A DNA stretch of 64,000 nt, taken from positions 1 through 64,000 of the forward strand of contig CAZGVE010000012.1 in assembly GCA_964528845.1 (NCBI GenBank), in the 5' to 3' direction. Both the position numbers and the translations under genes were made by a program. This document shows, in pieces, positions 25,995-36,200 of this stretch (within the stretch, counting starts at the first letter, position 1; every line of letters begins with the position of its first letter). The notes under the pieces were generated by a model that did not search any database, was not told the origin of the DNA, and saw nothing but the letters and a program-made list of their open reading frames with translations. Origin of the DNA: FEN-1191 sp964528845 (GTDB taxonomy: Bacteria > Pseudomonadota > Gammaproteobacteria > Steroidobacterales > Steroidobacteraceae).

Positions 25995-28454
25995 TTGACC
26001 AATAGGACCCGGCACGCATTGTCGCGCGCGTTCGTCGCGGCGCTTGCCCTGGCGAGTGCGCCCGCGGCCCTGTTCGCGCAGGCAGCCGCGGACTCCGAGT
26101 TCACTGTGAGCGACATCAAGCTCGAGGGGCTGCAGCGCATCTCCGAGGGCACGGTCTACAACTACCTGCCGGTCAACATCGGCGATCACCTGACGCCGCA
26201 GCGGCTGCGCGAGGCGCTGCGGGCATTGTACGCGACCGGCTTCTTCCGTGACGTCGAGCTGCGACGCGACGGCACCACGCTGATCGTCGCGCTGGCCGAG
26301 CGCCCCTCGCTCGAAAGCGTCGACCTCAAGGGCAACAAGGACATCAAGACCGAGGACTTGCAGAAGTCCCTGCGCAACGTGGGTCTGGCGGCCGGCAAGA
26401 CCTTCGACCGCTCCACGCTCGATGAAGTGACGCAATACCTGACCGATCAGTACTACAGCCGCGGCAAGTATGCGGTGCAGATCGACACCAAGATCGACGA
26501 CCTGCCCGACAACCGCGTGCGCGTGAACATCAACATCAAGGAAGGCAGCCGCGCGAAGATCCGCCAGATCAACATCGTCGGCAACACGGCGTTCAAGGAC
26601 AAGGAGATCCTGTCGACCCTGACCCTGCAGACTCCCACGCTGACCTCCTGGATCAAGTCGAACGACCGCTACTCGCGCGAATCGCTGCAGGGCGACCTGG
26701 ACAAGATCACCGCCTGGTACCAGGACCGAGGCTATGCCAACGTGCGCATCGATTCGGTGCAGGTCGCGATCGCTCCCGACAAGAGCGACATCTTCATCAC
26801 CGTCAACATCACCGAAGGCGCGGTCTACAAGCTCGGCGAGGTCAAGCTCGGCGGCAACCTGATCGTACCGGAGGCGCAGTTGCGCGCGCTGCTGCTGGTG
26901 CAGCCCGGACAGCGCTACTCGCAGAAGGTCATCAGCGCGACCCAGGAGCTGATCCGCAATCGGCTTGGAGCCGAGGGTTTCTACTTCGCGAAGGTGGAGC
27001 CCGTGCCGGAGACCGACGACGCGCATCGGATCGTGAACCTGACGCTGTTCGTCAATCCTGGCAGCCGTACCTATGTGCGCCATATCAATTTCACGGGCAC
27101 GACGCGCAGCAACGACGAGACGCTGCGGCGCGAGCTGCGCCAGCTCGAGGGCGCCTGGATGTCCAACATCGCGGTCGAACGCTCCAAGCAGCGACTGCAG
27201 CGGCTGCCGTTCATCGAGACCGTCGACATGACGACCGATCCGGTGGCGGGCGCGCCGGATCTGGTGGACGTGAATTTCGCGGTCAAGGAGCGGCCCAGCG
27301 CCTCGGTCGGCGGCGGCATCGGCTACTCGGCCGCGCAGAAGTTCGTGCTCAATGCCAACTTCAGCGACAGCGACTTCTTCGGCGGCGGTGATCAGGTCAC
27401 CGTGGCCATCGACTCCGGTGCCTACAACAAGCAATACAGCCTGTCCCAGACCGACCCGTACCGCAACGTCGATGGGCTGTCACGCACCCTGTCGATGTCC
27501 TACCGCGATTCGACCCAGTTCGTGTCGGCCTCCTCGGCGTTCAATTCCTCGTCTCTGGAGCTCGGTGTCGGCTACGGCTACCCCATCAGCGAGTTCCAGG
27601 GCCTCAGTGCCGGCATCAACGTGCAGTCGATCAACCTGCTGACTTTCGCGGCCAGCAGCGCCCAGCAGGCGGTGCAGTGGGTGCAGAACAACGGTCGCTC
27701 GTACCGGCGCGAGGCGGTCACGAGCTACCTCGAGCCCGATGGCAGCACGATCACGAACAGCACCGCGCTGATCGGATCGCGCTTCAACCTCTACGAGCTC
27801 ACCTTAGGCTGGGCCTACGACTCGCGTAATCGCGGCCTGTTCGCCGACCGTGGCATGCGCAGCGCCTTGTCGCTCTCGGTGGTGCCGCCGGGCGGGGACG
27901 TGCGCTACTGGGTCGGCAGCTACAGCTTCACCGGCTACTGGGGGCTGTGGCGGGCGTTCACGGTGGCCGAGAGTCTGCAGCTGGCGTACGGCCGGGGAAT
28001 GTCGGGCACCACCGGCCTGCCGCCCTACAAGCGTTTCTACGCCGGCGGCCCGGATACCATCCGCGGCTACACCGAGGACACGCTCGGTCCGGTCGACAGC
28101 AACGGCAATCCCTACGGCGGCAACATGCTGGTCGTCTCGCGCACCGAGTTGCTGATGCCGGTGCCGCAGAAGTGGCAGACCAGTGCGCGCGTGAGCCTGT
28201 TCTACGACATGGGCAACGTGTTCTCGAATGATGGCACGAGGTTTCTCGGCGAGGACCTGCAGACCCCGGTGAATTACGGTTTCAGCTTTAGTGCACTGCG
28301 GCAGTCGGCCGGGATCTCGGTGCAATGGCTGGCCCCGGCACTTGGCATATTCCGGTTCAGCCTTGGCGTGCCGATCAACAAGTTCGCGGGCAACGCGATT
28401 CAATTTCCCGACCGGACCGAGGTTTTCCAATTCTCAGTCGGTCAGTCGTTCTAG
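25995..28454 (+). CDS. bamA: Outer membrane protein assembly factor BamA
   Basis: Core of the BAM machine inserting beta-barrel proteins in the outer membrane. 819 aa: signal peptide about 1-28 ending ALFAQA, five POTRA domains to about residue 420, then a 16-strand barrel with the lid-lock motif RGY in GGPDTIRGYTEDTLGP and a terminal aromatic (VGQSF). TTG start at 25995, eight bases after the rseP stop; no earlier start fits the signal peptide. Upstream of its helper skp and the lipid A genes as in E. coli. Confidence 0.96.
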   Translation: MTNRTRHALSRAFVAALALASAPAALFAQAAADSEFTVSDIKLEGLQRISEGTVYNYLPVNIGDHLTPQRLREALRALYATGFFRDVELRRDGTTLIVALAERPSLESVDLKGNKDIKTEDLQKSLRNVGLAAGKTFDRSTLDEVTQYLTDQYYSRGKYAVQIDTKIDDLPDNRVRVNINIKEGSRAKIRQINIVGNTAFKDKEILSTLTLQTPTLTSWIKSNDRYSRESLQGDLDKITAWYQDRGYANVRIDSVQVAIAPDKSDIFITVNITEGAVYKLGEVKLGGNLIVPEAQLRALLLVQPGQRYSQKVISATQELIRNRLGAEGFYFAKVEPVPETDDAHRIVNLTLFVNPGSRTYVRHINFTGTTRSNDETLRRELRQLEGAWMSNIAVERSKQRLQRLPFIETVDMTTDPVAGAPDLVDVNFAVKERPSASVGGGIGYSAAQKFVLNANFSDSDFFGGGDQVTVAIDSGAYNKQYSLSQTDPYRNVDGLSRTLSMSYRDSTQFVSASSAFNSSSLELGVGYGYPISEFQGLSAGINVQSINLLTFAASSAQQAVQWVQNNGRSYRREAVTSYLEPDGSTITNSTALIGSRFNLYELTLGWAYDSRNRGLFADRGMRSALSLSVVPPGGDVRYWVGSYSFTGYWGLWRAFTVAESLQLAYGRGMSGTTGLPPYKRFYAGGPDTIRGYTEDTLGPVDSNGNPYGGNMLVVSRTELLMPVPQKWQTSARVSLFYDMGNVFSNDGTRFLGEDLQTPVNYGFSFSALRQSAGISVQWLAPALGIFRFSLGVPINKFAGNAIQFPDRTEVFQFSVGQSF

Positions 28455-28511
28455 AATAGCGGCCGGACCGGAGTCACAATCTTGTTCAGGATCAAGCAGC
28501 AGGGAGCAGGC

Positions 28512-29096
28512 ATGAGGCGTCGTGTGAATTTTTTGGCGTCGCTGGGCGTTCTGGCGCTGGCGGCAGCAGCGGGCCCGGCATGGGCGGATCTGAAGATCGG
28601 AGTGGTCAACTACTCCAAACTGATGCAGGAGTCCCCGCAGGCCAAGACGGTGCAAGAGGCACTGCGTGGCGAGTTCGCGGGCCGGCAGAAGGATCTGCAG
28701 GGACAGCAGGTGGCGCTCAAGGCAAAGGAAGAGGCTCTGGCCAAGGACGAGGTCACGATGACCCCCGAACAGCTCGCCAAGGCTCAGAAGGAGCTGCGCG
28801 ACGGCAACCGCGATCTGCAGCAGAAGGTCACGGAGTTCCAGGATGACCTGAATGGACGGCAGAACGAGGAACTCTCGAAGCTGCAAAAAGCACTGGTCGA
28901 GGAAGTCCAGAATTTTGCGCAGGCACAGAAGTTCGATCTCGTGCTCGCCGACGGCGTGATCTTCACCAGTCCTACGCTCGACATCACACCGCAGATCCTG
29001 ACGGCGCTGCAGTCGCGCAGCGCAGCGCGACCCGCCGGCGCGAGCGCGGCTCCGGCGGCGCAGCCTAAGCCCCAGGTCACTCCGGGGCTCAAGTAG
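28512..29096 (+). CDS. skp: Periplasmic chaperone Skp (OmpH family)
   Basis: Trimeric jellyfish-like chaperone that holds unfolded outer membrane proteins for BamA. 194 aa: signal peptide about 1-26 (AAAAGPAWA), then DLKIGVVNYSKLMQES and a long charged coiled coil at about 50-130, C-terminal strand FDLVLADGVIFTSP, then an Ala/Pro-rich tail of about 25 residues not typical of Skp. ATG at 28512 is preceded by AGGGAG; an upstream TTG in frame (28482) is less likely. Confidence 0.93.
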   Translation: MRRRVNFLASLGVLALAAAAGPAWADLKIGVVNYSKLMQESPQAKTVQEALRGEFAGRQKDLQGQQVALKAKEEALAKDEVTMTPEQLAKAQKELRDGNRDLQQKVTEFQDDLNGRQNEELSKLQKALVEEVQNFAQAQKFDLVLADGVIFTSPTLDITPQILTALQSRSAARPAGASAAPAAQPKPQVTPGLK

Positions 29097-29121
29097 CGCC
29101 GCGCGCGCGGCACGCGGCCTC

Positions 29122-30135
29122 ATGGGCATCGCGCTCGGCGAGCTCGCAGTCCGGTTCGGCTGCGAGCTGCGCGGCGATCCGGAGCTGCGTGTCGATCACG
29201 TGGCCGCGCTCGGCGCGGCGGACCCCGGATCCTTGAGTTTTCTCGCCAATCCGAGGATGGCTCACCAGCTGGCGCAGTCGCGGGCCACTGCCGTGGTCGT
29301 GGACGAGCGCGCTGCGGCCGCCTGTCCCGCGGCGACGCTGGTCAGCCGCAATCCGCATGCGCTGTTTGCGCGGATCGCGGCGCTGCTGCACCCGTTGCCG
29401 CCGCTGCAGCCCGGCGTGCACGCCGCTGCGCTGATCGATCCGCGCGCGCAGACCGACCCCAGTGCCGAAGTCGGCCCGCTGTGCGTGATCGGACCGGAAG
29501 CCGTGATCGGCGAGCGCTGCTACATCGGGCCCGGCTGCGTGATCGGGGCGGGCGTGCGGATCGGAGCCGACAGCAGACTCGTGGCACGCGTCACGCTGCT
29601 GCCTGGCGTGCAGCTCGCAGAACGGGTGCTGGTGCATCCCGGGGCCGTGATCGGTGCCGATGGCTTCGGCTACGCGCGCGAGGGCGCACAGTGGCTCAAG
29701 GTGCCGCAGATCGGCGGCGTGCGCATCGGCGCGGACGTGGAGATCGGAGCGAACACGACCATTGATCGCGGAGCGATCGACGACACCGTGATCGAGGAGG
29801 GCGTGAAGCTCGACAACCAGATCCAGGTGGGGCACAACGTGCGCATCGGCGCGCACACCGCGATCGCCGCCTGCACCGGCATTTCCGGCAGCGCCCGGAT
29901 CGGGGCGCGCTGCATGATCGGCGGTCTCACCGGCATCGCCGGCCATATCGAGATTTGCGATGATACGGTGATCACCGCAATGAGCGGAATCTCGCACTCC
30001 ATCCGGCAGCCGGGCATGTACTCCGGCCTGATTCCCGCCGAGCCGGTGCGCCGCTGGCGGCGCGTCGTCGCGCGCCTGAAATTGCTGGCCGATCGAGCGC
30101 AGCCCGAGCCGCCACTGGAGGCAGACCATGACTGA
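29122..30135 (+). CDS. lpxD: UDP-3-O-(3-hydroxyacyl)glucosamine N-acyltransferase LpxD
   Basis: Third enzyme of lipid A synthesis; transfers a hydroxyacyl chain from ACP to UDP-acyl-GlcN. 337 aa. N-terminal uridine-binding domain, then a left-handed beta-helix of hexapeptide repeats from about 105 to 285. GADGFGYAREG binds the ligand, and the catalytic His is His238 in QIQVGHNVRIG. Overlaps fabZ by eight bases. Confidence 0.96.
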   Translation: MGIALGELAVRFGCELRGDPELRVDHVAALGAADPGSLSFLANPRMAHQLAQSRATAVVVDERAAAACPAATLVSRNPHALFARIAALLHPLPPLQPGVHAAALIDPRAQTDPSAEVGPLCVIGPEAVIGERCYIGPGCVIGAGVRIGADSRLVARVTLLPGVQLAERVLVHPGAVIGADGFGYAREGAQWLKVPQIGGVRIGADVEIGANTTIDRGAIDDTVIEEGVKLDNQIQVGHNVRIGAHTAIAACTGISGSARIGARCMIGGLTGIAGHIEICDDTVITAMSGISHSIRQPGMYSGLIPAEPVRRWRRVVARLKLLADRAQPEPPLEADHD

Positions 30136-30616
30136 TCCCCTGAAGCTCGACATCAACGGCATCATGCTGCGCCTGCCGCACCGCTACCCGTTCCTGCTGG
30201 TCGACCGCGTGCTCGAGTGCGAGCGCGGCCGCAGCATCCGTGCGCTCAAGAACGTGAGCTACAACGAGCCGTACTTCACCGGACACTTCCCGCACCGGCC
30301 GCTGATGCCCGGCGTGATCATCATCGAGGCGCTGGCGCAGGCCGCGGGGCTGCTGGCATTCCTGTCGGTCGACCAGCTGCCCGACGACACGACCCGCTTC
30401 TACTTCGTCGGCATCGACAAGGCGCGCTTCCGCAAGCCGGTCGAGCCAGGCGACCAGCTGATCCTCAAAGCCGACTTCGAGCGCAGTTTCCGCGGCATCT
30501 GGCGACTGGCCACCGTTGCCGAAGTGGCCGGCGAGGAAGTGGCCACCGCGATCATCATGATCGCGCCGGACCTGAAGGCCATGGCCGGAGCGGCCGGCCC
30601 GGGTGAATTGCCGTGA
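30128..30616 (+). CDS. fabZ: 3-hydroxyacyl-ACP dehydratase FabZ
   Basis: Hot-dog-fold dehydratase of fatty acid elongation; competes with LpxA/LpxD for hydroxyacyl-ACP, so co-location balances membrane phospholipid and lipid A. 162 aa. LPHRYPFLLVDRV at the N-terminus; active site His53 (HFP) and Glu67 in MPGVIIIEALAQAAG. Overlaps lpxD and lpxA. Confidence 0.97.
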   Translation: MTDPLKLDINGIMLRLPHRYPFLLVDRVLECERGRSIRALKNVSYNEPYFTGHFPHRPLMPGVIIIEALAQAAGLLAFLSVDQLPDDTTRFYFVGIDKARFRKPVEPGDQLILKADFERSFRGIWRLATVAEVAGEEVATAIIMIAPDLKAMAGAAGPGELP

Positions 30617-31383
30617 TCGATCCGCGTGCGATCGTCGCGGACGGAGCACGGGTCGCGGAGGATGTCGAGATCGGCCCTTTCGCGATCATCGGCCCGGAGG
30701 TCGAGATCGGTGCGGGCTGCTGGATCGGCCCGCATGCCGTGATTACCGGCCGCACGACGATGGGTGCGGGCAACCGGGTATTCCAGTTCGCCTCGCTCGG
30801 CGAGGCTCCCCAGGACAAGAAGTACACCGGTGCGCCGACCCGGCTGCAGATCGGCGCACGCAACGTGTTCCGCGAGGGCTGCACCATCAGCCGCGGTGCC
30901 GCCCCGGAACGCGGCGTCACGATCATCGGCGACGACAACCTGTTCATGGCGTGCACGCACGTGGCCCACGACTGCATCCTCGGCAATCGCATCGTGATGG
31001 TGAACTACGCGGGCCTCGCGGGTCACGTGGAACTCGGCGACTGGGTCATTCTCAGCGGATACGTCGGCGTGCATCAGTTCGTCAAGATCGGCATGCACGC
31101 CTTCGTGGCCAACAATGGCGCCGTCACGCGCGATGTGCCGCCTTATGTGATGGCGGTCGGACAGCCGGCAGTACCGCACTCGATCAACATCGAGGGACTC
31201 AAACGCCGTGGTTTCGCCCCGGAGCAGATCCGAAATCTGCGCAATGCCTATCGCGTGCTCTACCGCAGCGAGCTGCCGCTGGCCGCGGCGGTCGAGCAGC
31301 TCAACGGCGTGGCAGCGCAGCAGCCCGAGCTGCAGCCGCTGCTGCAGTTCATTGCGCAGTCGGATCGCAGCCTGATCCGCTGA
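30613..31383 (+). CDS. lpxA: UDP-N-acetylglucosamine acyltransferase LpxA
   Basis: First step of lipid A synthesis. 256 aa; hexapeptide beta-helix followed by a helical C-terminus (GLKRRGFAPEQIRNLRNAYR). The catalytic base is His119 in THVAHDC; QFASLGEAPQDKKY and the GYVGVHQFVKIG coil are typical. GTG start overlapping the fabZ stop (GTGA); the stop shares one base with the lpxB ATG. Confidence 0.97.
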   Translation: MIDPRAIVADGARVAEDVEIGPFAIIGPEVEIGAGCWIGPHAVITGRTTMGAGNRVFQFASLGEAPQDKKYTGAPTRLQIGARNVFREGCTISRGAAPERGVTIIGDDNLFMACTHVAHDCILGNRIVMVNYAGLAGHVELGDWVILSGYVGVHQFVKIGMHAFVANNGAVTRDVPPYVMAVGQPAVPHSINIEGLKRRGFAPEQIRNLRNAYRVLYRSELPLAAAVEQLNGVAAQQPELQPLLQFIAQSDRSLIR

Positions 31384-32579
31384 TGGGCGCGCTGCGGGTC
31401 GCGATCGTGGCCGGGGAGACCTCGGGCGACGCGCTCGGCGCGGCGCTGATCGGATCGCTGCGCGAGCGCGTACCGGATGCCCGATTTCTCGGCGTGGCAG
31501 GCCCGGCAATGCGGGCCGCGGGCTGCGAGCCGCTCGCCGATGCGCATGAACTGGCCGTCATGGGGCTCACCGAGGTGCTGGGCCACCTGCCGCGACTGCT
31601 GCGGCTGCGTTCGCGACTGCTGCGTCAGATCCTCGACTGGCGCCCGGACGTGTTCATCGGGATCGACTACCAGCAGTTCAACTTGGGGCTGGCACTGCGC
31701 CTGAAGGCTCGGGGGTTCGCCACGGTCCAGTACGTGAGTCCGCAGGTCTGGGCGTGGCGTGAGGGACGCGTCACCACCATCGCGCGTGCCTACGATCTGG
31801 TGCTGTGCCTGCTGCCGTTCGAACCGGCGTTCTACGCCGCGCACGCCGTGCGCGCCTGCTTCGTCGGCCATCCGCTGGCCGACCAGATTCCGCTGCAGAA
31901 TGACCGGGCCGCGGCGCGCGCCGCGCTGCACCTGGATCCGACCAGCCCGGTGCTGGCACTGCTGCCGGGCAGCCGCGAAGCCGAGGTGCAGCGGCTTGCC
32001 GGTCCATTTCTGGACGCGGCCAGGCTGCTGGCAAGCCGTACCACGGGGCTCACGATCGTAGCCCCGATGGCCGGGCCCGTGGTGCGCGCACAGTTCGAGC
32101 GCGCACTCGCGGGGAGTTCAGGCGCGCCAGACGTGCGGGTGCTGGATGGACAGTCGCGCCTCGCGCTCAGCGCGGCCGACGTCGCGCTGGTGGCCTCCGG
32201 CACTGCGACGCTCGAAGCGCTGCTGTGTCGCTGCCCGATGGTGGTGGCGTACCGCTTCGGCACCTTGACCGCGTGGCTGGTGCGCCGGCTGCGGCTGGTG
32301 CGTGCGACCTATTTCGCGCTGCCGAACCTGCTGGCGGGCGAGCGGCTCGCACCGGAGTTCCTGCAGGAGGCGGTCGTCAGCGGCGCAATGGCCGACGCGC
32401 TCGAGCAGGCGCTGCACGACACGGCGCGGCGCGAGTACCTCGACGAGCGCTTCCGCGCGATCCACCAGTCGCTGCGCCGCGATGGCGCCGCACTCGCGGC
32501 CGGAGCGGTGCTGGAACTGCTGCGCGAGCGGGGCTCGCGCGGCCTGCGCTCGCCCGGCCGGCCCGCCGGCGAGCCTTGA
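31383..32579 (+). CDS. lpxB: Lipid-A-disaccharide synthase LpxB
   Basis: GT19 glycosyltransferase condensing UDP-diacyl-GlcN with lipid X; peripheral inner-membrane enzyme. 398 aa. Seen: VAGETSGDALGA near the N-terminus, ELAVMGLTEVLGHLPRLLRL, GIDYQQFNLGLA, YVSPQVWAWR, FVGHPLADQIP, LLPGSREAEV and ASGTATLEALL. The ATG at 31383 overlaps the lpxA stop. Confidence 0.96.
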   Translation: MGALRVAIVAGETSGDALGAALIGSLRERVPDARFLGVAGPAMRAAGCEPLADAHELAVMGLTEVLGHLPRLLRLRSRLLRQILDWRPDVFIGIDYQQFNLGLALRLKARGFATVQYVSPQVWAWREGRVTTIARAYDLVLCLLPFEPAFYAAHAVRACFVGHPLADQIPLQNDRAAARAALHLDPTSPVLALLPGSREAEVQRLAGPFLDAARLLASRTTGLTIVAPMAGPVVRAQFERALAGSSGAPDVRVLDGQSRLALSAADVALVASGTATLEALLCRCPMVVAYRFGTLTAWLVRRLRLVRATYFALPNLLAGERLAPEFLQEAVVSGAMADALEQALHDTARREYLDERFRAIHQSLRRDGAALAAGAVLELLRERGSRGLRSPGRPAGEP

Positions 32580-32589
32580 GGCCGGCAAT

Positions 32590-33225
32590 ATGCTGCTCGC
32601 CGGAGTCGACGAAGCCGGGCGTGGGCCGCTCGCCGGGCCGGTGGTCGCGGCGGCGGTGATCCTCGATCCGCAGCGGCTCATCCCCGGGCTGCGCGACTCC
32701 AAGCAGCTGCGTCCCGCGGCGCGGGAGCGACTCGCCCAGTGCATCCACCGCGACGCGCTGGGCGTCGCGGTGGCGCAGGTCGATGTGCCGGACATCGACC
32801 GTCTCAATATTCTTAGGGCCACCCTGGAAGCGATGCGGCTCGCGCTGCACGCGCTGCACGCGGCCGGCGTACGTCCGGCGCGCATCATGATCGACGGCAA
32901 CTGCGCGCCGCAGCTGCCTGATTGGCTTGGAAGTTGTGCGCTCGAAACGGTGATCGGTGGCGACGCCCTGGTACCGGCGATCAGTGCGGCATCCATCATC
33001 GCCAAGACGCACCGCGACGCGCTGATGCGCGATCTGGACGTGCTGCACCCCGGCTACGGGCTGGCGCTGCATTTCGGCTATGGAACGCCTCAGCACCTGC
33101 AGGCGCTCGCGCAGCTCGGCCCCTCGCCGATCCACCGACGCAGCTTCAATCCCCTGCGCGGATGGCTCAGCGGGGCACTGGCGCCAGGCAGCTTGCCGCG
33201 GGGCTCCGGAGTGCGAGAATCTTGA
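32590..33225 (+). CDS. rnhB: Ribonuclease HII
   Basis: Cuts RNA in RNA-DNA hybrids and single ribonucleotides in DNA. 211 aa. Seen: the catalytic GVDEAGRGPLAGPV with Asp7/Glu8, RDSKQL, IDGN with the third Asp, and PAISAASIIAKTHRD with the fourth. The C-terminal about 25 residues are Gly/Pro/Arg-rich. Ten bases after lpxB; the lpxB-rnhB-dnaE order matches E. coli. Confidence 0.96.
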   Translation: MLLAGVDEAGRGPLAGPVVAAAVILDPQRLIPGLRDSKQLRPAARERLAQCIHRDALGVAVAQVDVPDIDRLNILRATLEAMRLALHALHAAGVRPARIMIDGNCAPQLPDWLGSCALETVIGGDALVPAISAASIIAKTHRDALMRDLDVLHPGYGLALHFGYGTPQHLQALAQLGPSPIHRRSFNPLRGWLSGALAPGSLPRGSGVRES

Positions 33226-33262
33226 GCACCCTGGCGCTGCCCACTCCAGTTCGAGGCGCGTA

Positions 33263-36200
33263 ATGGCTGCGAGCTTCGTTCACCTGCGGGTACACACTGA
33301 ATTCTCGCTGATCGACAGCGTGGTGAGAGTGCCCGAGCTGATGGCGGCGGTAGCCGCGGCCGGCATGCCGGCCGTGGCGTTGACCGACCAATCGAACCTA
33401 TTCGCGATGGTCAAGTTCTACCGCGCGGCGCTCGAGCAGGGCGTGCAGCCGGTCATCGGCGTGGACCTGCTGGTGCGCGAGACCGGCGAGGCGCAGGCGC
33501 CCTCGCGCCTCACGCTGCTGTGCCAGAACCTGGTGGGCTACCGCAATCTCGCGCGGCTCGTGAGCCGCGCCTACCTTTCGGGCCAGGACAGTGCTGGCGC
33601 GCCGCTGCTCGACCGCGCCTGGCTCGATCGCGACTCGAGCAGCGGGCTGATCGCGCTGTCCGGCGCCGCCGACGGCGATGTCGGGCGCGCACTGCTGCGC
33701 GGCCGTGAACAGGGCGCACAGCGCGCACTGGACGCGTGGCTGGCGCTGTTCGCAGATCGCTACTATGTCGAGCTGCAGCGTCTCGGCCGGCCGGAGGAAG
33801 AACAGTACCTGCAGCGCGCCGTCGAACTCGCCTCGCGTTGCGGTGTGCCGGTGGTTGCCACCAATGACGTGCGGTTCCTGGCGGCGAGCGAATTCGATGC
33901 GCACGAGGCGCGGGTCTGCATCCATGATGGCACGCTGCTCGCCGATCCGGGACGCGCACGGCGCTACAGCGCGGGCCAGTACTTGCGCGCTCCCGCGGAG
34001 ATGCAGGCGCTGTTCGCCGACCTGCCCGAGGCGCTCGACAACAGCATGCAGATCGCCCGACGCTGCAGCCTGTCGCTGAAGCTCGGCCAGGCCCGCCTGC
34101 CCGACTACCCGGTCCCGGAAGGCAGCAGCCCGGAGCAGTTCCTGCGCGAGCAGGCGAGCGACGGCCTCGCGACGCGACTGGCGGCGCTTGGGCTCGCAGG
34201 GGACGAGGCGGCGCGCTACCGGGAGCGACTCGCGAGCGAGCTCGACACGATCTGCCAGATGGGCTTCGCGGGCTATTTCCTGATTGTCGCGGATTTCATC
34301 CGCTGGGCGCGCGAGCATGGCGTGCCGGTCGGCCCGGGCCGCGGGTCCGGTGCCGGTTCGCTGGTCGCCTATTCCTTGCGCATCACGGACATCGAACCGC
34401 TGCGCTATGACCTGCTGTTCGAGCGATTCCTGAATCCCGAGCGGGTCTCGATGCCGGATTTCGACGTCGATTTCTGCATGGAAGGCCGCGACCGCGTGAT
34501 CGATTACGTCGCGGCACGCTACGGCCACGATCGCGTCTCGCAGATCATCACGTACGGCACTATGGCGGCCAAGGCCGTGGTGCGCGACGTCGGTCGCGTG
34601 CTGGGCCACCCCTATGGCTTCGTCGACCGGATCGCCAAGCTGATCCCGTTCGAGCTCGGCATCACGCTCGATGATGCAATCGCCAAGGAACCGGAACTCA
34701 AGCGGCTGCGCGAACAGGACGAGGAGGTGCGCAATCTGCTCGAGCTGGCGGGCGCGCTCGAGGGCCTGACGCGCAACGCCGGCAAGCACGCCGGCGGAGT
34801 CGTCATCGCCCCCTCGGTACTGACGGATTTCACTCCGTTGTACTGCGAGCCGGGCGGCACGCACGTGATCACGCAATTCGACAAGGATGACGTCGAGGCG
34901 GCGGGCCTGGTCAAGTTCGACTTCCTGGGCCTGCGCACGCTCACGGTCCTCGATTGGGCCATGACGCGGATCAACGCGCTGCGCACCGCCGCGCTCGAGC
35001 CGCCACTGGAACTCGGTACGCTGCCGCTCGACGATCCGGCAACCTACGCGCTGCTCAAGTCCTGCCGCACCACCGCGGTGTTCCAGCTCGAGTCGCGTGG
35101 CATGAAGGACCTGATCCGGCGGCTGCAGCCCGACTGTTTCGAGGACATCGTCGCGCTGGTGGCGCTGTTCCGGCCGGGACCGCTGCAGTCCGGCATGGTG
35201 GAGGACTTCATCAGCCGCAAGCATGGTCGCAATGCCGCAGCCATCGACTACCTCCACCCGGACCTCGAGGGCGTACTGTCGCCAACCTATGGCGTGATCC
35301 TGTACCAGGAACAGGTCATGCAGATCGCGCAGGTACTCGCGGGCTACACGCTGGGTGGCGCGGATCTGCTGCGCCGGGCCATGGGCAAGAAGAAGCCGGA
35401 GGAGATGGCCAAGCAGCGTTCGATCTTCATGGACGGCGCACGTGCGCGCGGCGTCGAGGTTCGGCAGGCAGGTCATATCTTCGACCTGATGGAGAAGTTC
35501 GCCGGTTACGGCTTCAACAAGTCGCATTCGGCCGCGTACGCGCTACTGTCGTTCCAGACTGCCTGGCTCAAGGCCCACTACCCGTCGGCCTTCATGGCGG
35601 CGGTGCTGTCGGCGGACATGGACCATACCGACAAGGTCGTCACGCTGATCGATGAGTGCGCGCAGATCGGAGTGACCGTGCTGCCGCCGGATGTGAATGC
35701 TTCCGGCTATGGATTCGCGATGGCGGATGCACGCACGATCCGCTACGGCCTGGGAGCGATCAAGGGTGTGGGCCGCTCGGCGGTCGAGGCGCTGGTGGGC
35801 GAGCGCGAGGCCCGCGGCCCGTTCGCGAGCCTCCCCGAGCTGTGCCGGCGCGTCGGCCCGGCGCGCGTGAACCGGCGCGTGCTCGAGGCGCTGATCCGCG
35901 CTGGCAGCCTCGATGCGCTCGGGCCCGGACGGGCCGCGCTGATGGCGGGCCTGGAGCAGGCGCTGCAGGGCGGCGAACAGAGCGCGCGCAGCAGCGAGGC
36001 CGGGCAGCACGACATCTTCGGGATCACGGCGGCGCATGATGCGCGACCCGCAGCCGGCGCAGCTGCCGTGGCCGAATGGCCGGCGTCGGTGCGGCTGGCC
36101 GGTGAGCGCGAAACCCTCGGCCTGTACCTGACCGGTCACCCGATCGCCCCATACGAGCAGGATCTGCGCTGGTTCGCGACCGCTCGCATCGGCGAGTGCG

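Noticed and set aside
28452..28457. TAGAAT as a promoter for skp at the bamA end
   Set aside because: No -35 at 16-18 bases; it includes the bamA stop codon and skp can be read from upstream.
33398..35527. 709-codon minus-strand open frame opposite dnaE
   Set aside because: Shadow of dnaE: it lies opposite a fully conserved gene and its product is low-complexity Arg/Ala/His/Gln-rich, as expected in GC-rich DNA.
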